Shown: positions 14,141-22,484 of the stretch, piece after piece
Numbering within the stretch: the first letter of the stretch is position 1
Layout of the letters: every line of letters begins with the position of its first letter
DNA from: Hafnia alvei
Lineage (GTDB): Bacteria > Pseudomonadota > Gammaproteobacteria > Enterobacterales > Enterobacteriaceae
Reading direction: 5' to 3'
DNA length: 64,000 nucleotides
NCBI RefSeq assembly: GCF_034424155.1
Contig: NZ_CP139992.1
Span: forward strand, 124,001 to 188,000
Program-made: the position numbers and the translations under genes
The notes under the pieces: model-generated
The model's database searches: none
Seen by the model: only the letters and a program-made list of their open reading frames with translations
Told to the model about the DNA's origin: nothing

Positions 14141-14226
14141 TTAAATTCGTTCCTTTTCCTTTGACACGGAAAATAGCAGGAACAAACTGACATCAGACGA
14201 ATGCTGATGTGAGAGAAAGAATCGGT

Positions 14227-14303
14227 GGAGCGGTAGTTCAGTTGGTTAGAATACCTGCCTGTCACGCAGGGGGTCGCGGGTTCGAGCCCCGTCCGTTCCG
14301 CCA
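14227..14303 (+). tRNA. aspT: tRNA-Asp (GTC anticodon)
   Basis: 77-nt tRNA distal to 5S, GGAGCGGTAGTTCAG start, anticodon loop CTGTCAC, encoded CCA. In E. coli the same Asp-Trp pair follows rrnC. A 7-bp stem ACATCAG/CTGATGT at 14190-14210 just upstream is probably an RNA-processing hairpin. Confidence 0.97.
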
Positions 14304-14354
14304 CTTATTTATGTTATGCCTGCTTGAACGCAGGGGTAATAGTAAGCGTTCTTT

Positions 14355-14430
14355 AGGGGCGTAGCTCAGTTGGTAGAGCACCGGTCTCCAAAACCGGGTG
14401 TCGCGAGTTCGAGTCTCTCCGCCCCTGCCA
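14355..14430 (+). tRNA. trpT: tRNA-Trp (CCA anticodon)
   Basis: 76-nt tRNA, AGGGGCGTAGCTCAG start, anticodon loop CTCCAAA, encoded 3' CCA. Last gene of the rRNA transcription unit, followed directly by the terminator. Confidence 0.97.
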
Positions 14431-14437
14431 TACAAAT

Positions 14438-14464
14438 AGCCTTCCGCTTGCGGAGGGCTTTTTT
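14438..14464 (+). terminator. rRNA operon terminator
   Basis: Stem AGCCTTCCG / CGGAGGGCT with CTTG loop, then a T-run. Stops the rRNA-tRNA transcript before the convergent hdfR. Confidence 0.9.
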
Positions 14465-14585
14465 GCGTTTTAGCGCAGAAAAAACTTAAAATTAAGACTT
14501 ACCCTTCAGCGGTTTTCCAAAATACCTACCTAAATGTTCTAAGTTGTTGGGGCAATTTCATACTATCACCCCCAACATTGACGCT

Positions 14586-15434
14586 CTACAATGCCAAAAA
14601 TGACTTTGGCTGCTCTAGATGATAATTTATCAACGACTGCGTTAAATACTTAATCTCCTCTTTCCTGTCACTGTTGTGGAGCCATACGGCGTAAATTGGC
14701 CGCGTTAGGGCTTCCTGAGAGCTATCAACTTGGAAGTGATTCGGATGCCAATGTGCTGGGAAAAATGCTCTTCCTCCTGCTTGGATCATGACCTGTTCGG
14801 CAAGCGCGATTGAGCTGGTCGTTAACATTGGGGGATTATTGTTGCTAGTAAGCTGTTCATCAAAACGGGCAAAATCCGCCCCCCACTCTAAGCGAATATA
14901 GGGAAGGTCATCGGTTGCTCCTTCTCCTGCGGATGTAAGAAGTTGCAGTGTGAACTCGCCGACTTTTTCTGTTGATAGCTCCTCCATCTTTGGGACCTCT
15001 GTTGTTATCAGTAGGTCCAGATGGCGTTCATGCAGCTGTCTAACATGGGTATGTCTTTGTCCAATACGAGCTTCAAGCAAGAGTTCAGGTTTATGCTTAT
15101 AGACGCCTGCTAGCCATGAGATAAGCAGCGATTCCCACATCATTGCTGGAGCACCAATCGATAATTCTTTGTGCTGTCGGCTCTTAAGAACTTCTTTTTT
15201 AGCCAATAGCCATGTTTCCATCAGTTTTTCTGCGTACGGAACCAGACGTTCTCCTGCCTCGGTTAGCTGGATATTATTGCGGTGGCGAGTGAAAAGATCG
15301 GCACCAACTTGTGTTTCAAGCTGACGAATACGGAAGCTAACCGCTGATTGTGTTAGATAAAGCGTTTCAGCGGCTTTGCCAAAGTGTCTTGTTCTGCTCA
15401 CTTCTAAGAAGGTTTTTAGTAATTCGCTATCCAC
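14586..15434 (-). CDS. hdfR: LysR-type regulator HdfR
   Basis: LysR regulator described in E. coli as a repressor of flhDC. The 282-residue protein starts with GTG at 15434 (V/MDSELLKTFLEVSRT), preceded by GGAGAG; the ATG further upstream would add nine residues not seen in E. coli. The HTH is at about residues 18-37 (KAAETLYLTQSAVSFRIRQL). The N-terminal half is highly conserved, the C-terminal effector domain less so. It is divergent from maoP, as in E. coli, and its other neighbour is the rRNA operon end. Confidence 0.93.
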   Translation of the reverse strand: MDSELLKTFLEVSRTRHFGKAAETLYLTQSAVSFRIRQLETQVGADLFTRHRNNIQLTEAGERLVPYAEKLMETWLLAKKEVLKSRQHKELSIGAPAMMWESLLISWLAGVYKHKPELLLEARIGQRHTHVRQLHERHLDLLITTEVPKMEELSTEKVGEFTLQLLTSAGEGATDDLPYIRLEWGADFARFDEQLTSNNNPPMLTTSSIALAEQVMIQAGGRAFFPAHWHPNHFQVDSSQEALTRPIYAVWLHNSDRKEEIKYLTQSLINYHLEQPKSFLAL

Positions 15435-15556
15435 TGTCTCTCCAATAAAAATATTAATCATGATGATTTAAATGTTTTGTTTTACACGTTGTCAAGCCTA
15501 ACTAATACTCCGCGCCATAAGTGGTACAGCAATAAGAAAATTTAGGAGTGTGTCAG

Positions 15557-15895
15557 ATGGCGGAAAGCTTCAGTACCAATCATCGTTTTTTTGACAATAA
15601 ACATTATCCTCGTGGTTTTTCACGTCACGGCGATTTCACAATTAAAGAAGCTCAGGTTCTTGAGCGTTTTGGTTATGCGTTTAACGAGCTCGATTTAGGG
15701 ACTCGTGAGCCACAAACTGAAGAAGAACAACTCTTTGTTGCTGTATGCCGTGGCGAACGTCAGCCTGCGACAGAAGCAGAGAAGATTTGGTCGAAGTATA
15801 TTGCACGCATTCGTCGTCCTAAGCGTTTCCACACCTTGTCCGGCGGTAAACCGCAGATGGATACGGTGGAAGAATACACTGACAGTGATGACTAA
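15557..15895 (+). CDS. maoP: Ori macrodomain organising protein MaoP (YifE)
   Basis: In E. coli this small protein, together with the nearby maoS site, organises the Ori macrodomain of the chromosome. The 112-residue protein starts [12 protein letters not shown] with AGGAG upstream and matches E. coli almost end to end ([30 protein letters not shown] tail). It is acidic at the C-terminus and has no membrane segment. The divergent 122-base gap to hdfR should hold maoS; I cannot identify that site from memory. Confidence 0.93.
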   Translation: MAESFSTNHRFFDNKHYPRGFSRHGDFTIKEAQVLERFGYAFNELDLGTREPQTEEEQLFVAVCRGERQPATEAEKIWSKYIARIRRPKRFHTLSGGKPQMDTVEEYTDSDD

Positions 15896-15900
15896 AAACT

Positions 15901-15923
15901 CGGGGCCTTTGGCCCCGTTTTTT
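15901..15923. terminator. Terminator between maoP and yifB
   Basis: CGGGGCC TTT GGCCCCG followed by six T. It lies between the convergent maoP and yifB and touches the yifB stop codon. Confidence 0.88.
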
Positions 15924-17448
15924 ATTGCAGTGCCTGATGGAGATGTTGGATTAAACGATCCATTGAGCGATAGCTGAGTGCCTCTGCAATATGAATTCGG
16001 CTGATGTTGTCACTTTGTGCAAGATCTGCAATAGAACGAGCAACTTTTAGTATTCGATGCCAAGCCCTAACCGATAATCCCATCTTCTCTAGCGCTTGTT
16101 CCAGAAATGCCGCATCTTCTTGAGATAGTGAGCATACCCTATCCATCTCTTTGCCTGCCAAGTGTGCGTTGAGCTTTCCCGATCGTTGATACTGTTTTTC
16201 TCGTGCTAAACAGACTCGTTGGCGAATAACCTCGCTGCTTTCTCCAACGCGTTTTTGAATGCTAAGAACGCCTGCGGGTAACAATGGCACTTCAATAGAG
16301 AGGTCAAAACGATCTAAAAATGGGCCTGATAAGCGGGATAGATATTTGAGTATCTGCTGTGGTGGTGTACGAGCATGAATGCCTTTGTAATGTCCTGTCG
16401 GACTTGGATTCATAGCAGCAACTAATTGTACCCTTGCAGGGAAAGTGACTTTTGCCAGTGCCCTAGAAATACATGCTTCGCCAGACTCAAGCGGTTCGCG
16501 CAGAGCATCCAACACTCGCCGTTCAAACTCGGGCAGTTCATCCAAAAATAATACCCCGTTATGTGCCAGAGAAATCTCTCCGGGTCTTGGCAAAGACCCA
16601 CCTCCAATGAGTGCTGCCATTGAAGCACTGTGATGTGGGGTTCTAAATGGCCGCTGGTAACAAGATTGCCCCGTGGTTGATTGATGTACCAAACTAGCGA
16701 CCGCCGCACTCTCTAAAGCCTCTTCGGTGGTTAACGGTGGCAATATGCTATTAAGGCGGCTGGCTAACATAGTTTTCCCTGTGCCGGGTGGCCCCAATAA
16801 CAATAAGTTGTGGCCGCCTGTGGCGGCGATTTCTAAAGCTCTTCGTGCCTGTTCTTGGCCAATAATATCCCGCATATCCTTTGTGTTGGGAGATTGGGAG
16901 GATAGCTGAGAGACCTTCGGTGGTAGAAGCGGTGATTCACCGCTGAGATAATCACAAACCTGAAGAAGATGATTGGCAATGAGATGGGGCTGTTGTTCTC
17001 CAAGCAGGCCAAGCTCTTCCTCATTTTCCTCTGGTGCGATTAATTTACGCTGATGATGCTGTGCGGCCATAGCTGCTGGTATAGCGCCCTGAATGCGCCG
17101 TAGTGCGCCTGAAAGGCCCAATTCACCGAGTAACTCTAATCCTTCCACAGAAGTCGCGCTAAGCTGCTCAGAAGCAATCAAAATGGCGATTGCAATGGGA
17201 AGATCGTAGCGACCGCCCTCTTTGGGAAGATCTGCGGGAGCCAAATTCACCGTGATACGTTTTGCCGGGAAAGTAAAACCGCAATTTATGATGGCGCTTC
17301 TTACGCGGTCTTTAGCCTCTTTCACGGTCGCCTCAGGCAAACCTACTAATGTAAAACCGGGAAGTCCGGTACTGATGTGTGCTTCAACGCTCACGGCGGG
17401 TGCCTGCACGCCGATTGCTGCACGGGTATTAATCATCGCCACTGACAT
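15922..17448 (-). CDS. comM: Mg-chelatase-like AAA+ ATPase YifB/ComM
   Basis: Relative of Vibrio/Haemophilus ComM, a hexameric helicase-like ATPase that aids branch migration during natural transformation; its role in non-competent enterics is unclear. The 508-residue protein starts MSVAMINTRAAIG with GGAGGTGA just upstream. The N-terminal ChlI/Lon-like domain (NLAPADLPKEGGRYDLPIA) runs to about residue 170. The AAA+ core has Walker A GPPGTGKT near residue 220 and Walker B GVLFLDELPEF near 290, followed by the C-terminal Mg-chelatase domain. It is complete and in the E. coli position next to maoP. Confidence 0.94.
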   Translation of the reverse strand: MSVAMINTRAAIGVQAPAVSVEAHISTGLPGFTLVGLPEATVKEAKDRVRSAIINCGFTFPAKRITVNLAPADLPKEGGRYDLPIAIAILIASEQLSATSVEGLELLGELGLSGALRRIQGAIPAAMAAQHHQRKLIAPEENEEELGLLGEQQPHLIANHLLQVCDYLSGESPLLPPKVSQLSSQSPNTKDMRDIIGQEQARRALEIAATGGHNLLLLGPPGTGKTMLASRLNSILPPLTTEEALESAAVASLVHQSTTGQSCYQRPFRTPHHSASMAALIGGGSLPRPGEISLAHNGVLFLDELPEFERRVLDALREPLESGEACISRALAKVTFPARVQLVAAMNPSPTGHYKGIHARTPPQQILKYLSRLSGPFLDRFDLSIEVPLLPAGVLSIQKRVGESSEVIRQRVCLAREKQYQRSGKLNAHLAGKEMDRVCSLSQEDAAFLEQALEKMGLSVRAWHRILKVARSIADLAQSDNISRIHIAEALSYRSMDRLIQHLHQALQ

Positions 17449-17787
17449 AGTCACCTCCATGTTGAAGAGCATCATGTGGCGAATAGCGGAGTGGCGTCAG
17501 AACGAGATACTGACTTTGTGTTATTGATTCCAGCATTTCAGTGTCTTGCATAATGTAGTCGACTTGAAACTGCGAGCCAGGTTTGGTGTTGGCAACAAAA
17601 ATTAACATTTCACATACAATATTTAACAAAGATAGCATGCTAATTATTTTGGCCCTGCCGCCGAGAGGGTTATATTTAACATTAGTAATACAAAATGACA
17701 TTCTGCATAACAAATAACAGGCTGTGCAGTCGTCACTAATAAAAATGCTAATAAAAACGCCTCATACTCTACGGTAGGGAATTCATT
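17449..17787. other. Divergent intergenic region, yifB / MFS transporter
   Basis: 339 bases, AT-rich, no gene seen. It holds a 10-bp perfect palindrome TAGCATGCTA at 17633-17642 and two copies of TATTTAACA (17619-17627 and near 17671), which could be operator sites for the transporter. No regulator gene lies beside it. Confidence 0.45.
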
Positions 17788-19017
17788 ATGTTTGGTTGGT
17801 CAAGCCAGCAGCGTAACGTTGCTATTGCGAGCTTTCTTAGTTGGACGCTCGATGCTTTTGATTTTTTCATCCTCGTATTTTTACTCAGTGATATCGCCAA
17901 GGCGTTTAACGTTGGTATGGAAGAGGTCACGTTGGCGATCTTGCTCACGCTAGCCGTGCGGCCTATCGGTGCATTGCTGTTTGGGCGAGCGGCCGAGAAG
18001 TACGGCCGTCGGCCAATCTTGATGGTCAATATCCTCTTCTTTTCGATCTTCGAGTTGCTCTCCGCTGCAGCGCCATCTCTGACCATGTTCTTAGTGCTCA
18101 GAGTGCTGTATGGCGTGGCGATGGGGGGGATCTGGGGCGTTGCATCATCTTTGGCAATGGAGACCATACCAGACCGCTCACGTGGATTAATGTCAGGGAT
18201 ATTTCAGGCAGGTTACCCCTTCGGCTATCTCCTAGCTGCGGTGGTATACGGCTCGCTGTTTGAAATTGTCGGCTGGCGTGGCCTGTTTGTGATTGGCGCT
18301 ATCCCGATTATTTTATTGCCATTTATTTACTTTAAAGTACCCGAATCACCGGTTTGGCTGGCTGCTCGTGAGCGCAAAGAAAGCACTGCGCTTCTCCCCG
18401 TTTTGAAGAGCCACTGGAAGCTTTGTATTTACCTCGTTTTGTTGATGGCTGCGTTCAATTTCTTCAGCCACGGTACTCAGGATATGTATCCGGCGTTTTT
18501 GAAAATTCAGCATGGTTTCGATCCTAAAACCGTCAGTATCATCGCTATTAGCTACAATATCGCATCAATTATCGGTGGTGTGTTCTTTGGCGTGTTGTCG
18601 GAAAAAATTGGCCGTAAAAAGGCGATTATTATTGCGGCGGCGCTGGCCTTACCTGTTATCCCGCTGTGGGCGTTCTCTGGGGGCTCGCTCATGCTAGGCA
18701 TTGGCGCATTCCTAATGCAGTTCATGGTGCAAGGGGCTTGGGGCGTTATTCCTACTTACCTTAATGAGCTGGTTCCCGCTAATACACGCGCGGTGTTACC
18801 GGGGTTTGTATATCAACTGGGTAACCTGATTGCTTCGGTGAACGCGACGCTTCAGGCGACGATTGCTGAAAGCCATGGGCAGAACTATGGTTTGGCGATG
18901 GCGATTATTGCGGGCAGTGTTGCAGTGGCAATCATTGTGCTGATTTCTTTTGGTCGAGATACTCGAGGCGCCTCTTTAGGGAGAAAAATTTCGGCCGAAG
19001 AAACCTCAATAAAATGA
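17788..19017 (+). CDS. MFS transporter of the sialate/carboxylate (SHS) type
   Basis: A proton-coupled solute carrier; the closest families I recognise are NanT-like sialate and Jen1-like lactate/monocarboxylate symporters. The 409-residue protein starts MFGWSSQQRNVAIAS. TM1 carries the acidic WTLDAFDFFILVF motif of SHS members. Loop signatures GRAAEKYGRRP (near residue 70) and SEKIGRKKA (near 275) mark the two six-helix halves, and twelve hydrophobic segments are visible. It stands alone between yifB and ilvL, where E. coli has no gene. Substrate is not determined; transport of a keto- or hydroxy-acid would fit its position but is speculation. Confidence 0.75.
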   Translation: MFGWSSQQRNVAIASFLSWTLDAFDFFILVFLLSDIAKAFNVGMEEVTLAILLTLAVRPIGALLFGRAAEKYGRRPILMVNILFFSIFELLSAAAPSLTMFLVLRVLYGVAMGGIWGVASSLAMETIPDRSRGLMSGIFQAGYPFGYLLAAVVYGSLFEIVGWRGLFVIGAIPIILLPFIYFKVPESPVWLAARERKESTALLPVLKSHWKLCIYLVLLMAAFNFFSHGTQDMYPAFLKIQHGFDPKTVSIIAISYNIASIIGGVFFGVLSEKIGRKKAIIIAAALALPVIPLWAFSGGSLMLGIGAFLMQFMVQGAWGVIPTYLNELVPANTRAVLPGFVYQLGNLIASVNATLQATIAESHGQNYGLAMAIIAGSVAVAIIVLISFGRDTRGASLGRKISAEETSIK

Positions 19018-19081
19018 TGTTAAATCATGATATTGGACGCGATTTGAGCCGTTTTTGCTTATTGGTTACGCAAAAAAATTA

Positions 19082-19109
19082 TTGTCAGACGGCAAAGAAC
19101 TGTGATAAC
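19082..19109 (+). promoter_or_regulatory. Putative promoter of the ilv leader
   Basis: -35 TTGTCA at 19082-19087 and -10 GATAAC at 19104-19109 with a 16-base spacer, about 40 bases before ilvL. Position fits the attenuated ilvGMEDA transcript. Confidence 0.5.
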
Positions 19110-19150
19110 TCTTTAAGCATTAGCTCAGAAGGCAACAGAAAAAACTATTT

Positions 19151-19249
19151 ATGAAAACTCTCGTCCAAGTACTCAGCCTCGTCGTGATTAGTGTGGTGGT
19201 GATTATTATCCCACCGTGCGGGGCAGCACTTGGACGAAGAAAGGCTTAA
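19151..19249 (+). CDS. ilvL: ilvGMEDA operon leader peptide IlvL
   Basis: 32-residue attenuation peptide. It has a central run of Ile/Val codons (VVISVVVIII), then PPCGAALGRRKA, nearly identical to E. coli IlvL. Ribosome stalling at the Ile, Val and Leu codons when a charged tRNA is scarce prevents formation of the terminator at 19273 and lets transcription reach ilvG. Confidence 0.96.
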   Translation: MKTLVQVLSLVVISVVVIIIPPCGAALGRRKA

Positions 19250-19272
19250 AAATCAGGCCTGAATCAAACGAG

Positions 19273-19306
19273 AACCCCCGCACCGAAAGGTCCGGGGGTT
19301 TTTTTT
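19273..19306 (+). terminator. ilv attenuator
   Basis: Stem AACCCCCG / CGGGGGTT followed by T6, 23 bases after the ilvL stop. It is the classical ilvGMEDA attenuator, controlled by ilvL translation. Confidence 0.93.
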
Positions 19307-19335
19307 CGCAATGAAAAAGTGATGGGGAACAGCAA

Positions 19336-19386
19336 ATGGCTAACAGAATAAAATCCTGTTGTCCCAGTAAAAGGGCGGGGAATTAA
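19336..19386 (+). CDS. ilvX: IlvX micropeptide between ilvL and ilvG
   Basis: 16-codon ORF MANRIKSCCPSKRAGN ending three bases before ilvG. E. coli has a 16-residue IlvX in the same position ending in -TGN; both share N at residue 3, K at residue 6, C at residue 8 and the -GN terminus. GGGGAAC upstream can act as a ribosome binding site. The protein's function is unknown. Conservation of length and end position rather than overall sequence supports it. Confidence 0.7.
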   Translation: MANRIKSCCPSKRAGN

Positions 19387-19389
19387 GCT

Positions 19390-21036
19390 ATGAATGGAGC
19401 ACAGTGGGTAGTACAAGCGTTGCGTGCACAGGGTGTTGATAAAGTTTTCGGCTACCCTGGCGGTGCAATCATGCCGGTATACGATGCGTTGTATGACGGT
19501 GGTGTGGAACACCTACTGTGTCGCCATGAGCAAGGCGCGGTGATCGCTGCCATTGGTTATGCCCGCGCTACGGGCAAACCAGGAGTGTGTATTGCAACTT
19601 CAGGCCCGGGTGCAACCAACCTGATTACGGGTTTAGCGGATGCCATGCTGGATTCTGTTCCCGTTGTCGCCATCACAGGCCAAGTCGGTTCTGCTCTGAT
19701 TGGTACCGATGCTTTTCAAGAAATTGATGTTTTAGGGCTGTCATTGGCATGTACCAAGCACAGCTTTTTAGTTGAGTCGCTGGATGCTTTGCCCGGTATC
19801 ATGGCTGAAGCTTTTGCCGTTGCGATGGGGGGGCGTCCGGGCCCGGTCTTAATTGATATCCCTAAAGATATTCAACTGGCCGAAGGTGAGTTGGCTGCGC
19901 ATTTGTCTGCCGTTACCGAAGTCATGCCCGCCTGTGAAACCGGCTTAATGCAGGCGCGTGAATTGTTAGCTCAGGCTAAAAAACCGATGTTGTATGCCGG
20001 CGGTGGCGTGGGGATGGCGCAGGCTGTTCCTGCATTGCGCGAATTCGTTAATGCAACCGGCATCCCTACTGTAGCCACGTTAAAGGGCCTGGGAGCACCG
20101 GATGCCACTCATCCATGCTATTTAGGGATGTTAGGCATGCACGGCACCAAGGCTGCTAATCTGGCGGTGCAGCAATGCGATTTGCTGATTGCCGTGGGGG
20201 CACGTTTTGACGATCGGGTGACCGGCAAGCTGAACGCTTTTGCACCTCATGCCAAAGTTATTCATATGGATATCGACCCTGCTGAGATGAGCAAGCTGCG
20301 TCAGGCCCACATAGAGCTGTGCGGTGATTTAAATCATATGCTGCCAGCGCTGAGTCAGCCGTTGAGCATTGGAGAATGGCAGTATGACGTTATAGGTCTG
20401 AAGGCCGAGCATCCGTGGCGCTACGATCACCCCGGTCAGGCTATTTATGCCCCGTTGTTTCTGAAACAGTTATCTGATCGTAAACCCGCCAGCGCGGTTG
20501 TAACAACTGATGTAGGCCAGCACCAAATGTGGACTGCACAGCATATGCAGTTTACTCGCCCAGAAAATTTCATCACCTCGAGCGGTTTAGGCACCATGGG
20601 ATTTGGCGTCCCGGCGGCCGTCGGTGCGCAAATGGCGCGCCCAGACGATATGGTCATCTGTGTCTCAGGCGATGGCTCTTTCATGATGAACGTGCAGGAA
20701 TTAGGCACCATCAAACGTAAAAAACTGCCGGTAAAAATAGTCCTGCTGGATAACCAGCGCTTAGGCATGGTGCGTCAATGGCAGCAGCTGTTTTTTGACG
20801 GGCGCTATAGCGAAACCAACTTATCCGATAATCCTGATTTCTTAATGCTGGCCAGCGCTTTTGGTATCGCAGGCCAGCGTATTACCCGTAAAGATCAAGT
20901 CGACGCCGCACTGGATGCGCTGTTAAACAGCGAAGGTCCGTACCTGCTCCATGTCTCCATCGACGAATTAGAGAATGTCTGGCCTTTAGTTCCGCCGGGC
21001 GCAGGCAATGAATCTATGATGGAGAAAATATCATGA
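19390..21036 (+). CDS. ilvG: Acetolactate synthase II large subunit
   Basis: Thiamine-diphosphate enzyme that makes acetolactate and acetohydroxybutyrate, the first common step to valine, leucine and isoleucine. The frame is complete at 548 residues, unlike E. coli K-12 where ilvG is frameshifted, so this valine-resistant isozyme should be active. It has the catalytic Glu in LCRHEQGAV near residue 47 and the ThDP motif [23 protein letters not shown]... near 435-465. It overlaps ilvM by four bases (ATGA), implying translational coupling of the two subunits. Confidence 0.97.
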   Translation: MNGAQWVVQALRAQGVDKVFGYPGGAIMPVYDALYDGGVEHLLCRHEQGAVIAAIGYARATGKPGVCIATSGPGATNLITGLADAMLDSVPVVAITGQVGSALIGTDAFQEIDVLGLSLACTKHSFLVESLDALPGIMAEAFAVAMGGRPGPVLIDIPKDIQLAEGELAAHLSAVTEVMPACETGLMQARELLAQAKKPMLYAGGGVGMAQAVPALREFVNATGIPTVATLKGLGAPDATHPCYLGMLGMHGTKAANLAVQQCDLLIAVGARFDDRVTGKLNAFAPHAKVIHMDIDPAEMSKLRQAHIELCGDLNHMLPALSQPLSIGEWQYDVIGLKAEHPWRYDHPGQAIYAPLFLKQLSDRKPASAVVTTDVGQHQMWTAQHMQFTRPENFITSSGLGTMGFGVPAAVGAQMARPDDMVICVSGDGSFMMNVQELGTIKRKKLPVKIVLLDNQRLGMVRQWQQLFFDGRYSETNLSDNPDFLMLASAFGIAGQRITRKDQVDAALDALLNSEGPYLLHVSIDELENVWPLVPPGAGNESMMEKIS

Positions 21037-21308
21037 TGCAGTTAACATCCTTGCAACATCAATTGGCGATTCAGGCACGTTTCCGCCCAGAGGTTTTAGA
21101 GCGGGTACTCCGCGTTATCCGTCACCGTGGCTTCCAAGTTTGTGCTATGAATATGGCTCAGATGTTGGATTCAGACAGTGTGAACATTGAACTAACGGTG
21201 TCTAGCCAGCGTCCAATCAACCTGCTTTCATCGCAGTTGAGTAAATTGATGGATGTTGCTTGCGTTGAAGTGCAGCCGCATGCGGCTCACCAACAAGCGG
21301 CCGGTTAG
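21033..21308 (+). CDS. ilvM: Acetolactate synthase II small subunit
   Basis: ACT-domain partner that activates IlvG. 91 residues starting [12 protein letters not shown]; the core [22 protein letters not shown] and NIELTV match E. coli IlvM, while the C-terminus is variable. It overlaps ilvG at ATGA. Confidence 0.95.
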   Translation: MMQLTSLQHQLAIQARFRPEVLERVLRVIRHRGFQVCAMNMAQMLDSDSVNIELTVSSQRPINLLSSQLSKLMDVACVEVQPHAAHQQAAG

Positions 21309-21380
21309 CGGCCTACGCTGGCACTAGAAACGAATAATATTAATTAAATATCGCGCATCAGACGCAACAAGGAAAAAAGA

Positions 21381-22313
21381 ATGACCACGAAGAAAGCGGA
21401 TTACATTTGGTTCAATGGCGAGATGGTTCCATGGGCAGAGGCTAAAGTGCACGTTATGTCTCATGCGCTGCATTACGGGACTTCCGTGTTCGAAGGCGTG
21501 CGCTGCTATGACACCAATAACGGCCCTGCAGTTTTCCGCCACCGCGAACATATGCAGCGTCTGCGCGACTCCGCCAAAATTTACCGTATGCCTGTCTCCT
21601 ACAGCGTCGATGAGCTGATGGAGGCCTGCCGCGAAACTCTGCGCAAAAACAATCTGACCAGCGCCTATATTCGTCCATTGGTCTTCGTGGGTGATGTGGG
21701 TATGGGCGTAAATCCACCTGAAGGCTACAACACCGATGTGATTATCGCCGCATTCCCATGGGGCGCTTATCTGGGTGCTGATGCGCTGGATCAGGGCATC
21801 GATGCACAGGTTTCTTCATGGAATCGCGCCGCGCCGAATACGATCCCAACGGCGGCAAAAGCCGGTGGTAACTATCTTTCTTCTCTGCTGGTGGGTTCTG
21901 AAGCACGTCGCCATGGCTATCAGGAAGGTATTGCTCTGGATGTTCATGGTTATGTGTCTGAAGGTGCAGGTGAAAACTTATTTATGGTGAAAGACGGTGT
22001 GATTTTCACTCCGCCATTTACGTCGGCGGCACTGCCGGGTATTACGCGTGATGCGATCATCAAGCTGGCGAAAAACGCCGGTTTTGAAATTCGTGAGCAG
22101 GTGATGTCACGTGAATCTCTGTATCTGGCAGACGAAGTCTTTATGTCTGGTACCGCAGCGGAAATTACGCCGGTACGTAGCGTTGACGGCATTCAGGTGG
22201 GTATTGGCCGCTGTGGCCCAATCACCAAACAGATTCAAGAAGCGTTCTTCGGCCTGTTCACTGGCAAAACTGAAGATCAGTGGGGCTGGTTGGATTTAGT
22301 CAACGCGAAGTAA
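21381..22313 (+). CDS. ilvE: Branched-chain amino acid aminotransferase
   Basis: PLP enzyme for the last step of valine, isoleucine and leucine synthesis, using glutamate as amino donor. 310 residues, fold type IV. The PLP-binding lysine lies in TAAKAGGNY near residue 160, and the phosphate-binding SGTAAEITPV is near 256. It starts 72 bases after ilvM with GGAAAAAAGA upstream. A 171-base gap with three hairpins separates it from ilvD. Confidence 0.97.
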   Translation: MTTKKADYIWFNGEMVPWAEAKVHVMSHALHYGTSVFEGVRCYDTNNGPAVFRHREHMQRLRDSAKIYRMPVSYSVDELMEACRETLRKNNLTSAYIRPLVFVGDVGMGVNPPEGYNTDVIIAAFPWGAYLGADALDQGIDAQVSSWNRAAPNTIPTAAKAGGNYLSSLLVGSEARRHGYQEGIALDVHGYVSEGAGENLFMVKDGVIFTPPFTSAALPGITRDAIIKLAKNAGFEIREQVMSRESLYLADEVFMSGTAAEITPVRSVDGIQVGIGRCGPITKQIQEAFFGLFTGKTEDQWGWLDLVNAK

Positions 22314-22349
22314 TTGAAGCGACAGACAGGGTATTTACCAAAAAATAAC

Positions 22350-22406
22350 CTCGGAATACGTCGAGTTGCAGACAATCATCACACATGCAGCTTGAAGTAG
22401 GACGAG
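22350..22406. repeat. REP-like imperfect palindrome between ilvE and ilvD
   Basis: Arms CTCGGAATACGTCGAGTTGCA (22350-22370) and TGCAGCTTGAAGTAGGACGAG (22386-22406) are inverted repeats matching at 15 of 21 positions. The TACGTCGAGTTGCA / TGCAGCTTGAAGTA pattern resembles intergenic palindromes I recall from Yersinia/Serratia-type genomes. Two further perfect 7-bp stems follow before ilvD: CGGGCGG/CCGCCCG (22414-22434) and AAGCCTG/CAGGCTT (22448-22465). Confidence 0.6.
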
Positions 22407-22484
22407 GACAAGTCGGGCGGTTCGTTCCCGCCCGCATAAATAGATAAAAGCCTGAACACAGGCTTACGCTGGAGTGAATTAAGC

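Noticed and set aside
14011-14304. 97-codon minus-strand ORF starting MAERTGLEPATPCVTGRYSNQ
   Set aside because: Runs antisense through tRNA-Asp and 5S rRNA; this is a well-known false annotation over stable RNA.
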